Source: Talinum fruticosum
Taxonomy: Eukaryota; Streptophyta; Magnoliopsida; Caryophyllales; Talinaceae
NCBI GenBank assembly: GCA_021018815.1
Contig: JAITYX010000003.1
Coordinates: 11,002,501-11,066,500 of the forward strand
DNA: 64,000 nt
Direction: 5' to 3'
This document shows positions 46,201 through 58,020 of this stretch, in pieces. Every line of letters begins with the position of its first letter. The stretch's first letter is position 1. A model generated the notes under the pieces. It saw only the letters and a list, made by a program, of their open reading frames with translations, did not search any database and was not told the origin of the DNA. A program made the position numbers and the translations under genes.

Positions 46201-46330
46201 TATCTTGCCCTTGCTATCGTCTCCAAAAGTGACTTTGCCTCCCTTGTAATCTTCTAACTCGGAAAAGAGTCTTGAATCTCCGAACATGTGGCGTGAGCAT
46301 CCACAGTCCAGTACCAATGCCTTTTTGTTC
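43256..46330 (-). pseudogene. Copia pol remnant of element E
   Basis: Protease near 46290-46317 reads V-L-D-C-G-C-S-R-H-M, with the Asp kept and Ser changed to Cys. The pre-integrase zinc region follows (45830-46000, decayed). The integrase core is at 45100-45818, with VDLYGE and VIVDDYSRFTWACFLK clear. RT has [18 protein letters not shown] at about 44310-44370 and YVDD near 44171-44182, with a stop just before it. RNase H ends ELGMINA at the stop 43256. At least six frame breaks are present. Confidence 0.82.
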
Positions 46331-48135
46331 TTTTCGAGCTACCTGTAAGTTAGAAGCAAACTAACCCTTTTCAGTTCCTCTAACGAACCCAGTAACTCCC
46401 TTTACTGTGGTCCTTTTCGAGGAAGAAGACTCTTGGGAACCCGAGTAACTTTGCGTGCTGGTCCGATTTTGAGTCTTCCTTTTTGAAAACTTAGTCTATG
46501 TCTCTTTCTTTTGAAAATCATTCCTTTTATAAACCGGTGGAGAAGGTTTTCTCCTGAAAGCTGGTGCTAGGTTCGGTCTTCTTTTCATTCTTATGAATAG
46601 GTGCTGTGCTCGGCTTTCCTAAACTTCATAATTTTGGAATCATTTTCGAAAAGATCTAAGTAGGAATTAGATTCCTCCTCTTTGTTAAAACCAAGTCCTT
46701 CTTTTTTGAAGGAGACACATTGAGATCCTAAGAGCATGTTAAGGTTTTTTGACCTTGTGTAAACTTTAAAACAAGTTCTTGAGACTAATTGAGCTTTTGT
46801 TTCAGATGCTCATTTTCTATTTGAGTGTTTCGGACTCAATCTCATTATATTGAGCACTAGTCTTGAGCTCTCTTAGAGTAAGTGTGAGTTTTTCTAATTC
46901 ATTTTTCAAAGAGATGCTCTTAGAGCTGATAGACGCAAGTTGTTCTTTAAATTTAGAGGAGTTAGAATTGGACTTTTCTTCCAAAGTATAAATATATTTA
47001 GCTAAATCAACTTTGGAAAACTTGAGGAAATATTCAATTACCTCCCGAGGATTCGTTTCCTTATTGTCCGAGTGGTCGAGTCCGACTCGGATTCATCTTA
47101 CGAGTCCGATAAAGCCATCGAGACACTTTGAGTCGTCCGAGTCCTCATCTTATTCGAGATGAGTCTTCATCACTCCATGTGGCCATCATAGCCTTCTTGT
47201 TCTTTCTGTCCCTCTTTCTTCTTAGACAGTCTTTGACTATGTGATCTTTGTTGCCACATTCAAAACAGCCGGAGTTCTTAGTTAAAGATAACTTTGAAGG
47301 GGAAGAGTGTTTACCTTTTCTATCCTTCTTATCTTTCTTGTAGAACTCATCTCTTGTGCTTCATCATTCTTTTGAGGTCTCGAGCCATAATTGGCATGGG
47401 ATCTTCTTTCGAGTCAAATGAACTCGGATTTTCTTCTCTGCTTTCGAGGCCTTCGAGCAAGATATTCTTTTTAGTGCTAAACTCGGCATCCTCTTCCTTT
47501 AGATGGATCTCATGGGTGAGTAACTTCCCAATGAGTTCCTCAATGGTTATCACCTTAGGACCCCATCTTCTCTTGGGTAGACTTTTTAAAATCTTTGTGC
47601 ACATTTCTTCATGGGAAATCTTTTTACCCAGAGATTTGAGATTGTTAGTTATCTCGGTGAAGCGGATGAACATCCGAGTGATGTTTTCTTCTCGCTCCAT
47701 CTTGAACAGCTCATATTTGTGAAGATATTAGCTTATCTTCGCATGTATAACCTGGCTGGTGCCTTCATATGTGTTGACAAGAGTGTCCCATGCTTCCTTT
47801 GCTGTGTCACATGGTGACACTCTGTTGTATTCTTTTGACCCGATGGCACACATCGGAATGTTCATTGCTTTAAAGTTCTTTATGAGCTTTACGCCTCTTC
47901 GAGTGGTGTGCTCGAGCTTTACTTTAGGCACGAGTTTTGCTTTAGGCACGAGTCTTGTTTCCTCCATCCTCATTGGCATGTAATTACCTTATTGTATGAT
48001 GTTCCATACATCTTCATCGTGATCCAAGTATAAAACAATCCATGAGCTTCTTCTAAAGTACGATATTTGATCCTTTAAACTTTGGTGGTCTGCTGGAAGA
48101 TCTTCCTTTATCGAACTCTCCATTATTTTGAGTCG
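46331..48135 (-). pseudogene. Copia gag remnant of element E
   Basis: The N-terminal FKGSN-like start lies near 48080-48130; the codon equivalent to the ATG of copy F is mutated here. Then come CAIGSKEYNRVSPCDTAKEAW (47820-47880), TRMFIRFTEITNNLKSLGKK (47610-47680), PKVITIEEL (47540) and the zinc knuckle region near 47215-47265, followed by acidic and coiled-coil-like stretches (46800-47150). Order and motifs are those of Sirevirus gag. Frameshifts occur near 48090, 47720 and 47350. Confidence 0.8.
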
Positions 48136-48180
48136 TTTAGTCTTTAAACCTTTAGATTGTTAGATCCTTTTTGAAAGGCT

Positions 48181-48196
48181 AACCTCTGATACCAAT
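48181..48196 (-). other. Primer-binding site of element E (tRNA-iMet)
   Basis: On the minus strand, ATTGGTATCAGAGGTT directly after the LTR end. TGGTATCAGAG is complementary to the 3' end of initiator methionine tRNA. Confidence 0.88.
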
Positions 48197-49591
48197 TGAA
48201 GGTTTGCTCTTGGAGAGTCTTGGTCACCCTAAAAGGGGGTGAATAGGGTGATGAGGAAATTTTCAACAACAATGGAGGGCTTAGAGTTTAAATTGAATAA
48301 TCAAGACAATCCGAGTCTAGATTGGACTCGGAAAAGTATCATCTAAGAAATTACGTGGAAACCACGGCCACTTGCTAATCCAAGCACCAAGTCAAATCTA
48401 CTATTTTGAATCCACAAAATAAAGTTGATCGACTCAACCGAATTGCTCCCTTAGACAATTCCATACAAAGTTTTCCTAGACTCGAAGTTCCCTTATCCGA
48501 TCTAGTACTTCCTAACCGAGCTCGGTTAACCCTTACAACTCATTCAAGGGACCTTACTCGGAAAGTAAGAAAGAAAGTTTTGTGATCGATTACAATACTT
48601 TACAACTCGAAACGTGTTAAGTACAAACTTGGAGTTGTAAGATGAAGATTGAGTGATTGTTATATTTATAGGGACCAAGCAGATTAGCCGTTGTGACTAT
48701 CTTCGATTAGAAGTCCTTTGTGACTCGTGTAACGGTTCTTCTAAGTTGCTCATAAAAGATGTGTTGAGATGTGAACATTGTACAATGGCTCTTGACTCCT
48801 TAGGATTTCCTAATTCACTGGTGGTGTCTCGAAAAGTATGGTCGAAACCACCGTTGAGCTTAGCGTTGATGATTTCCAGTTTTGGAAACAGACGGCCCTA
48901 ACACGATATCCGAACCTTTGTCGAAGTAGAAAGAGCTTTGTCTGCGAGTGATTGACAGCTTGAAGCTTGTTAGTTTTGTAATTCAAAAAGTGGATAATCT
49001 CATTTAGATAACCTACAAAAGTAAGCCAATTTTGGTTCTCAAAGTATAAAATACTTTGGTCCAATATTAGATATAGATAATAATTTTATTAAGATCAATA
49101 AGTGCATAATTATCCGAGTCCTAGAAGAGTCGAATTTTCTGAGTCTAATATTCATTATACTCAAATTCCATCTGAAAAGTCTAGAGAAAGATCAAGTTAG
49201 AGAAGAGAATATTAGAGTATGAGCACTTGATCTAGACAAATATATTTCACTCAAAACATGCTGACTTAGAAAGTTGAATTAACGTTGTAATTCCCTTGAC
49301 CTTAGAATATGAAGTCGAACTTTATTTGAAAGAGTTAGAGTGAATGTTTGATCATGCGATAAATCTGAGTGATGTCCGAGTGACTCGGAACCATCGAGTG
49401 AATTGATGAACAAGAGTGTGCTTTCGAGTCAGTCGGAATCGAATGAAAACATATGCAGTAGTTTACGTAACATGGAAAAGTTTCTATAACACTCAAAATG
49501 ACTTATAATCAAAACATAGAAGGGATGAAGTTTGTACCCGATTCCTTGATGTAGTATTCAGAATGATATAAATGTAGAATCCGAGTCTTCA
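48197..49591 (-). repeat. LTR shared by two tandem copia elements (1395 bp)
   Basis: TGAAGACTCGGA to AGCAAACCTTCA on the minus strand. One side has the primer-binding site and gag of E. The other side (49592) has the polypurine tract and 3' spacer of another copy in the same orientation. It therefore serves as 5' LTR of E and 3' LTR of an upstream copy. Confidence 0.85.
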
Positions 49592-49760
49592 ATCTCCCCT
49601 TTTTGATGAAAGGCATTCCATACTTAGATAGAAACTTTGTTAGTGAAACAAGCCTGAGTTTGCATTCTTTCTCAAAGAGTATATCGAGTTTAGAGATAGA
49701 ATCGCAGAAATAGTTAAAGTCCTAAACAATCTCGGAACATTTCATCATATCATTCACACA
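49592..49760 (-). mobile_element. 3' spacer and polypurine tract of an upstream copia copy
   Basis: On the minus strand, ATGCCTTTCATCAAAA then AAAAGGGGAGAT run into the LTR, as in A and C. The match ends near 49760, where gypsy G3 internal sequence begins. The accessory ORF itself is not present. Confidence 0.7.
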
Positions 49761-49944
49761 TATTCATGGAGTTCCACATATGCATATATGTTCGTAATTC
49801 AGATTACATAAGATTCACTCAATCACATATAGGCATATATCTGCATAAATCAATTCACATACGCATATTTCAATCGAGTCACATAAGCAATCACTCAAGT
49901 CCTAGACTCGATTATAGGAAAATCTACCTGGTCGGAGGATCCTT

Positions 49945-49956
49945 GCTCCGATACCA
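49945..49956 (-). other. Primer-binding site of G3
   Basis: TGGTATCGGAGC on the minus strand, one base off the tRNA-iMet complement. It lies 4 bp inside the LTR end. Confidence 0.65.
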
Positions 49957-49960
49957 TTTC

Positions 49961-52900
49961 TATAACAAACCGTAGACCCACCCTAGGAGTATTACATTCC
50001 GGGGTTCCCGAGAGGAACCCCTACGGTACGCTTAAGATTTCGACTTAGGGTTAATGGTTTTCTCTTTGATTGGCGGAAGCGTGTTTCTAGGTTTTCAAAG
50101 GTTTTCTAAAAATTTCGGCAGATTTTCCTCTCGTAATATGGCTAATCCCATAGGCTTAAAGCCTTAACCTTGCACGAAACACATTCATAAACTCAACAAG
50201 TCACACGCTCGGAGTAGCAATAACACAAGCTCAATGAGCCACATGCTCCGAGTAAACACAACACAAACTCAATGAGCCACACGCTTGGAGTATTTACATA
50301 GAGCTTTTATATACATAGTCAAAACTTAAGTTCACATACAATCGATCCGTACAAGCATGAAAAACATAAAGTACATAATAAGTCCGATGATGTCCTATCC
50401 GTTGGTTCGCTTCTTCTAAAAGCCAAAAGCAACTCCAGGAGTCTTAACTTCGTGCACTGAAAATGTTGGTGAGGTCATGAGCTCCACGAGCCTAGTGAAT
50501 AACCCAAACCCAACCTCGGCTTCACTTTGCACATTAATTCATTAACAAACACACATAAGTTCACAATTTATTCATAACATACGATTCGGATCATACATGC
50601 TTAAGACACGCGAGATACTAAACTTACCAACTTTCCGAGAAGCGCAATGACATCAATTACTCAAGAATTCAATTAGAACATACTTCATTCTTCTTTCTAC
50701 GCAAGTACGTCATAGAATCATTGATCATGTAAGGCATTCATCACATAAATCATATCTTACTTCGTATCGTATTAATTTCTTATGAAATCAAGATTCGTTC
50801 TTCTTATCATTCTTCTTCATGAGTTCAATTATGCATTTTATAAATAATTGCTTCTTTGTTTGTTGTTCATCATGCATAATCATTCATTTCTTCATATCTT
50901 AATTCTTTAAGTCTTTTCAATTTCGAATGGAAAGAAGATTTATGTTCCGCTCTAAAAACCCAGTTCTTGGAGCCAAACTAATTCGTGGGCTTAGTTCTTG
51001 GAGGCAAAATAATTCATGGCCTTAAGGCTTGCCTCGGACTCGAAGGACGCATACCGTCAATAATTCGTGGAAGCAAAATAATTCGTGGCTTCACTTGACG
51101 AGACACTTCTATGGCCATAGCTTCAAAGGGTTCTTTAATTCGTGGGGTCTTAGATCAATAACAATCCTTTTTCCCTTCTTTAGTTGTTTATATTTTCTTA
51201 TTTTCTTATATCTTCTTATTACTTATTGAAGAGATACACTTAATTCACGTAAATCATGTTCAATAACTTTATACGTAACATCTTCACAACTAATAATTTA
51301 CATGAGCAATGAAGGTTTGCCCTTGGAGAGGCTAACTCACCCTAGAGGGTGGTAAATAGGGTGATGAGGAAATTTAAGCAAGTAATGGAAGATTATAACT
51401 AGAGATTACTCTGTGGAGAGTGTGAGTGAAGAATGAACTCGGAAAAGCACCGACTCGAATACAAGTAAATGAAGGGGTTAAAGTTTAAACTAAACTTTAA
51501 GTCCGTCCGAGTCTAGATTGGACTCGAAAAAGTATCAACTCGTAAATTACGTGGAAACCCTCCCGGGCCGGAAAACCACGGACAGTGCTAATCTAAGCAC
51601 CAAGTCAAATCCACTATTTTGAATCCACAAAATACAGTAGAAAGACTCAACAAGAATTGCTCCCTTAGACAATTCCTTACAAGATTTTCCTAGACTCGAA
51701 GTTACCTTATTTGATCTAGTAATTCCTAACCGAGGTAACCTTTACGAGTTAGAGACAACCGAGCTGAGATAACCGTTAGAGCTTAGTCAAGGGACCTTAC
51801 TCAGAAAGTAAGAATGAGTGTTTGTATACTGATTACAAGACCTTACAACTCATAAAGATATTAAGTCCGGAGTTGGAGTTGTAACTAGAAGATTTAGTAT
51901 GAATACAATGACTTTTCTTTAAGTGCGTGTATTGACAGTTGGTTTTGCAATCTTCAAGTCTTGAGAGTTGTCTTTTATTTATAGATAGCCAAGCGGATTA
52001 GCCGTAGTGAATATCTTCTAACTAGAAGTCCTTTGTGACCATTACAATGGATTTTCCGAGTCACTCGGAAAATATCCGTTGAGGTGTGAACATTGGGCAA
52101 CGGCTCTTGACTTCTTTGAATGTCCCAATCCATTGGTGGTGTCCGAAAAGTAGGGTGGAAACAGACAGCCACGACACGGTTGTCTAGGCCTTGGTCGGAG
52201 GTGGAAAAAGCCTTGTCTACTCGGTGATTTGATGTTTTGAAGCTCGGTTACTTTTGAAATTCAAAAATATGATAGCCTCATTTGAATAACCTACAAAAGT
52301 AAATCAATTTGGTTCTCAAAGTATAAAATACTTTGGTCAAAGATTAGACATAGATAATAATTTAATTAAGATAATTAAGTATGTAATTATCTTAGTCCTA
52401 AAAGAGTGGAATTTTCTGAGTCTAATATCCATTATAATCAAATTCTATTTGAGTCGGTTTAGAAGAAAAGCAAGTAAGATAAATAAAATAAGAGTCGAAA
52501 GACTTGATCTAGACTGCCAATGTTCAAACCAAGTATGCTGACTTAGAAAGATGAATTAACACAGTAATCTAATCAAACTTAGATCATGAAGTCGAACCGA
52601 GTTTATACAAAGTAGAACAAGTGTTTGAACATACAATATATCTAAGTGTTGTCCGAGTGACTCGAAACCGTGTGTGAAGTGGCATACAAGAGTATGTTTT
52701 CTCGAGTTAGTCGAGTATCAAGTGAGAATATATACGATAGATTCTGTAACACTCGGAAAAGATGCTATATCACTCGTAAAAGCTATTAAAGCAGATGGAA
52801 TGACTTTTAATGAAAACCTTATGAGAGATGAAGTCTTATACCTGATCCCTTGATGGAACTCAAAATGATATATATGTAGGGTCCGAGTCTTCGAGCAAGT

Positions 52901-54677
52901 TTCAACTCAAGTACAAACAATCCAACTCATATAGGCATGCTTATTTCACTTATAATCCATATAGTTTAAGCCAAACACGTTGTAACATAAACATATAAAA
53001 TATGATTTCTAATTAAAGAACTTATTGTTTCGTGATTGCGTATTATCACACCTAGGTTGTTTATGGTTCTATAACTTTCCTTAATTATTATATATCTCTA
53101 AATCTAGCCATATAACTTCTTAAATTTCAGTTCTTAATTTAGTTACTCACTTAGTTCTAATTTTGCTCAAAACAGCACATTTTCACTCAAAAATCCATAT
53201 CTTCCAATCTACTCATCCAATGCATACCAAAATTTGAAGCAAAATTGCTATAAATTATCAGGAAGCTATAGTAAAAGTTTTAGGAATTTCGGGCTACACA
53301 TGAATTCGCAATAATTCGGATAGTAGGATAAATTCATAAAAAATTTGCACTTTGCGATTCCTTCATCTTTCATGATTTTACCTTCTAATATACTTCAAGC
53401 CAAGGTCATGGAGATTTGAAACATGCAGCTCAATGATCATACTTAATAACAATTAATTATTCACGAATCATATCTAATAAATCACATAATTCACATCATG
53501 AATCACAAATAGCGAGTTTTTAAATTCGAGTGAATTAGGCCTCTAAGTTCTTCAATTAAGTCTAAGCTTTCCAATCTCATGAATCAATTTGAAGTTTAAT
53601 CCACCTTATTCGTTTTAATTCTAGAGGATGGATTCAAATTACTCACCTTTGATTCCTAGTGAATCTAGGAATTTCGGTTTTGGAGGGTTTTGGATTGGGT
53701 TTCGATTTCTGTTTCGCTTTCCTTTTCTTCCTCTCGGTTTCCCCTTCTTTCTTCTTTGCCAACCCTCTCGCTTCTTTATTTTGTTCTGGTTCCCCTTCAG
53801 GTTCTCACTCTCTGTTTTTCACTTTCCTCTTTTGGTCTAGTTTTGCTTCTCGGTCTTTCGATTTCTCGTTGTTCTTGCTCAATCCCTCGCCATGTCTCCG
53901 TCTCTACTTTTGTCGTGGTTCTCACTCCCTCGTTCTTCTCGCTCCTCGTCTCTGTTCTGCCTGGTTTGGTTGCCTATCCTCTTCTCGCTTGTCGGCCGTG
54001 GTTTTCATGGTCACCGACTACCTCTCTCGGCCTTCTCGTTCGCTTCCCCTTCGTAGCCTCTGTCTCTCGGTCTCTCACTATTCTCCTCTTCTTTTGTTCT
54101 GCTCGGCCTCCCGAGCCCTTGCTCTCCCTTTGCCCACCCGTAGCGGCGTTCTCGCCGTTCAGCGAGCCACGGGCCACCGGCCTCCTAGCTCTAGCACTTT
54201 CTCCCTCTCTCGCTCTGTTCTCCCTTGCTCGATCCCCTCTCTTGTTTCCCCTACTCTATTTCTCCTCCTTCTTTCCTTCTAATGTCTCGGTCCCCTCCCT
54301 CTCCCGATACTCTCTTTCTCTTCATGGCTCCCTGAAAGAAGGCCACCTTATCTTTTCACTTTACACTAATCCACTTCCAAACCTAACACTTAATCCTCCT
54401 CTCTTTAATTCATCTACCAGCAAATCCAGCCATCTCCTTCCCATTTCTCATTTTCTTTTTGTTTTAAATTTTCTACTTTAAGTCTGTTAGTGTGAATTGG
54501 GCTCAAATTTAATTTTAATAAGCCAAATTAAGCTAGCCTATGCTCGGGGTTTTAGTTCTCGGGTTTTAATTTTAACTCGAAAAATTCTAATTCACTTAAT
54601 TTAATAATTTCAAATTTTTAACCTTTAATAACTTAATTCATTATTAAGCAAGCACCTGAATTTTTCTCGGTCTTACA
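49961..54677 (-). repeat. LTR of gypsy G3, about 3.13 kb without the nested solo LTR
   Basis: Starts TGTAAGACCGAG at 54677 and ends near GTTTGTTATA at 49961 (minus strand). The leader at 53640-54480 is GC-rich. A strong 5' splice consensus AAAG/GTGAGT lies at 53646, and an acceptor GGCTTTTAG/AAGAAGCGAACC at 50416. The text after the acceptor resembles that of G2 (AAGAAGC...GAAC). Short repeats of AATTCGTGG occur at 50970-51150. The 263-codon plus-strand frame at 53690 is antisense to the LTR, compositional and not called. Confidence 0.65.
51310..52893 (-). mobile_element. Copia solo LTR (1584 bp) with target duplication
   Basis: Minus-strand LTR text with the hairpin near 52319 and TATA complement near 51978. 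It is flanked by a perfect AGCAA duplication (51305-51309 and 52894-52898). The first base pair of the LTR is changed (CGAAG for TGAAG). No internal sequence is attached, so this is a true solo LTR, inserted in the LTR intron of G3. Confidence 0.9.
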
Positions 54678-56202
54678 CCGACTCATAAAGCGCTTTATTA
54701 CATATCTCCTACACTCTGGTGTTTTCTAACTCACTCGGACATCACTCGGAACCATCGCTTGCTCAAATAACTTGTCTAACACTTTTATTTTGAGCATTGA
54801 CTTTATATTTGAATGAAAAGTGATTTACAACGTTAATTCTTTATTCTAAGTCAGTTTATTTTCTTGAGAGTTATTTGACCATATCAAGTTGTCATACTTT
54901 GATATTCTATTCTTTCTAATCTCTTTCATATTCTAGTCAAAATTTATTATGTTAAAAGCATCCTTAAATGATGATTCATGAACATGGCATCGTAGACTAG
55001 GTCATATCAGCATGCATACCATCAAGAAGCTTGCATCTCATGGACTAGTTAGGGGCTTATCTAACTGTGCATTTAAGAAGATAAACTGTGTCTACATCAA
55101 CAATATTTGAATGATTATTTTATGATTGACTCAAGATGGAATTTGAGCGTATTGAATATTAGACTCGGAAAATTCAATTCTTTTAGGCCAAAGATAATTA
55201 AGCACTTAATTACTCTAATTTAATTATTATATGTGCCTAACCTTGGACCAAAGTATTTTATACTTTGAGAACCAATGTGTTTTGTTTTTGTAGGTTATTC
55301 AAACAAGCTTAATGTATTTTTGAATTACAAAAGCAACCGGCTTCTAGCCTTTAAACACCAAGCAGACAAGAATTCGCTACTTTTGGACAAGGTTCGGACA
55401 CCATGTCGGGGTTGTTTGTTTCCAAAACTGGAAAACTCCAACTCTAGGCCTAACGGTTGTTTCCACCTCAACTTTCAGTCGCCACCAAGTGAATGGACCA
55501 TCTTTTGGAGCCAAGAGCCATTGCACAACGTGCACATCCTAACGGATCTTTTCGAGTGGCTCGGAATAGCTGTTACAACGGCTAGTGAAGTTTTCAATCC
55601 AAAACCAAGACTTAACGGTCACTCTGCCTGGTTGGCTATAGAGAGAAGCCACTTCATAAGACAAGGAGATTGTTGGAACTATTCTTATTGTTGAACTAAT
55701 TACTATTCTCACTCGGTCTTCTACTTACAACTTCTAATCTGTATTTCATATTTTCTTAGTTGTAAAGGAAGTCTTGTAATCAATTACATACTTCTCTTAC
55801 TTCCGTAGTAAGTCCTTTGACTGAGCTGTAAGGGTTAACTCAGCTGAATTGTCCTTGATTGTAAAGGTTACCTTAGTCGGGAAGTACTAGATCGGATAAA
55901 GGAACTTTTGAGTCTAGGAAAACATTGTAAGGAATTATTTAAGGGAGCAATTTTGGTTGAATCGAGTCCTTTGTATTTTGTGGATTCAAAATCGTGGATT
56001 TGTCTTGGTGCTTGGATTAGCGTTGTCCGTGGTTTTCTGCCCGGGAGGGCTTCCACGTATATTTGTGTTATTGTATTTATGAGTCTAATCTAGACTTAGA
56101 ATCCGCTTCTTGTTTGTGCTGGTGCAAAAATTGTTTAATTTTCTTCATCACCCTATTCAACGCCCCTTAAGGTGATTTGGACTCTCTAATAGGAAACCTT
56201 CA
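54678..56202 (+). repeat. 5' LTR of element F with an embedded pol fragment
   Basis: LTR text from ACTCATAAAGCGC to AAACCTTCA. The hairpin CAAAGTATTTTATACTTTG is near 55249, and GTTACAACGGC is near 55573. Between about 54920 and 55100 the LTR text is replaced by pol sequence. The end near 56150-56202 has CCCTATTCA...GGTGATTTGG as in the other copies. Confidence 0.8.
54920..55100 (+). pseudogene. pol (GAG-pre-integrase) fragment inside an LTR
   Basis: Shares AATGATGATTCATG, CGTAGACTAGGTCATAT and AGCATGCATACCATCAAGAA with the pol of F itself (58440-58505). It continues to AAGATAAA, then skips about 80 bp and ends with TGTGTCTACATC (58624 in F). The orientation is the same as the LTR. It is not part of any other LTR copy here. 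Confidence 0.8.
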
Positions 56203-56216
56203 ATTAGTATGAGAGC
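56203..56216 (+). other. Primer-binding site of element F, mutated
   Basis: ATTAGTATGAGAGC directly after the LTR; it differs from the intact site of E at two bases. Confidence 0.75.
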
Positions 56217-56262
56217 CTAGCCTTTTTAAGAGGATTTCATCATCCAAAGGTTTAAAGATCGG

Positions 56263-58020
56263 ATGGCTCGGAACAATGGAGGATTCGATGAAGGAAGATC
56301 ATCCACCATACCACCAAAGTTCAAAGGGTCAAACTTTGCACATTGGATGAAGATGATGGAGTTTTTCTTGATGGATAACAATGAAGATGTTTGGAACATC
56401 TTCCAAGCAGGCAACTACATTCCAATGAAGATGGAGAATGCAACTCTTGTGCCTAAAGCCAAATCTAAGTTCACCACTAAAGAGACCGAGAAATTCGAAA
56501 AAACTTCAAAGTTTTGAATACACTAATGTGTGCTATTAGCACAGAAGAATACAACAGGGTCTCAGCCTGTGACACAACCAAAGAGGTTTGGGACACCCTT
56601 GTCAACACCTATGAAGGAACAAACCAAGCAAAGCAGGCGAAGATAAGTCAATATCTTCATAAATACGAGCTGTTCAAGATGAAGCCGAAGAAAACATCAA
56701 TAAGATGTATGTTTGGTTCCACAGATATTACTAATAATCTCAAATCTCTCGGGTAGAAAGATATCTCACGAAGAAATGTCTACAAAAATTCCGAGAAGTC
56801 TACTAAAGAAGAGATTGGGTCCTAAGGTGACAGCCATTGAAGAAGCTCATAACCTCTCTCAACTCATACAAGATAAGCTTATTGGGAAGTTACTTACCGA
56901 TAAGATTCATCCGGAAGAAGAGGATGCCGAGGTCAGCACCAAAAGGAACATTGGGCTGAAGGCCTCAAGAGAATCAAAAGATGATCCTATGGCACTCATA
57001 GCCTGCGGCTTCAAGAGAATGATGAAATACAAGAAGTTGGAAAAGAGGCTAAAGGATGAGTTCTACAAGAAAGATAAGAAGGACAAAAAGGACAAATATT
57101 CATCCCCTTTTAAGTTATCTCTATCTATGAGCTCTTGTTGCTTTGAATGTGGCAGCAAAGAGCACATAGTCAAAGATTGTGCCAAGAGAAAGAAGGAGAG
57201 AAAGAAAAAGGCTATGATGGCTACCTGGAGTGATGACGACACATCCGAAGAAGATGATTCCGACGATCGAAAGTGCTTTATGGCACGTATAGACTCAAAA
57301 GTTGAATCGGAATTAGACAATAAGAACTCAAATATTGAGGAGGTAATTGAATACTTTCTCAAATTCCCCAAACTTGATTTAGCCACATATATTTATACTT
57401 TGGAAGAAATGTCCAATTCCGACTCCTCTCGGTTCAAAGAAAAACTTAAGTCTCTTACTACAGAGAGTAAGATTTTGAAAAATGAGTTAGAAAACTCGAG
57501 ATAAAATCTGAAGGTACTTAAGACCAGTACTCAAGAAAATGAGACCGAGTCCGAGTCACTCAGAACAAAGAATGAGCTATTGAAAAGTAATCTCAATGAG
57601 TCTCAAGAGCTTGTTTTAAAACTCACTCAAGGTCGAAAAGCTTGATCTTTTAGTTGGCTCTCAATGTGTCTCATTCAAGAAAGAAGGACTTGGTTACAAT
57701 GTTGAAAAGGAATCCATTTCCTATTCAAATCTCTTCAAGATAGATTCAAGAACTGTAAAGTTCAGGAAGGCTGAGCATGGTCCCATTCATAAGAATGAAA
57801 AGAGGACTAAGCCTAAACTAGTTTACAGGAAAAAGCCTTCTCCACCTATTTACAAAAGAAAAGATTTTCAAAAGAAGGAGACAAAGACTTAGTTTTCTAG
57901 AAGGAACACTCATAATCAAACCAAAATCAAAGTTATTCAAATCCGGGTTCCCAAGAGTGCTCTTCCTCAAAGAAAGACCACGAGTAAAGACAATTACTGG
58001 GTCCGTAAGAAGAAGTGAGA
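56263..58020 (+). pseudogene. Copia (Sirevirus-type) gag of element F
   Basis: Starts MARNNGGFDEG at 56263, 60 bp after the LTR. The N-terminal FKGSNFAHWMKMMEFFL is the typical Sirevirus gag opening. YNRVSACDTTKEVWDTLVNT follows near 56550-56610, then KVTAIEEAHNL (56825) and the zinc knuckle CFECGSKEHIVKDC at 57139-57180, flanked by Lys-rich and Asp/Glu-rich segments. A coiled-coil-like stretch comes next (57380-57620). Frameshifts near 56515 and 56740 and a stop at 57502 break it. Gag would form the cytoplasmic particle and bind RNA. Confidence 0.85.

Larger units (their letters stand above)
43181..49591 (-). mobile_element. Copia element E, 5' LTR to end of pol
   Basis: Minus-strand copy with its 5' LTR (48197-49591), primer-binding site, gag and pol. 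Sequence after the pol stop (43181-43255) matches the spacer of A for only a short way and is then replaced by gypsy G2, so the accessory ORF and 3' LTR are missing. Confidence 0.82.
49761..54677 (-). mobile_element. Gypsy element G3: leader fragment and 5' LTR
   Basis: On the minus strand an LTR (54677 down to 49961) is followed by a primer-binding site and about 180 bp of internal leader, then broken into copia sequence. It resembles G1/G2 in layout but has different ends (TGTAAGACCG). A copia solo LTR splits it at 51310-52893. No coding domain remains. Confidence 0.65.

Noticed and set aside
53659..54481. Frames of 207 and 263 codons on the plus strand
   Set aside because: Low-complexity Ser/Leu/Phe/Pro products from CT-rich DNA, antisense to LTR G3; no start context or homology seen.
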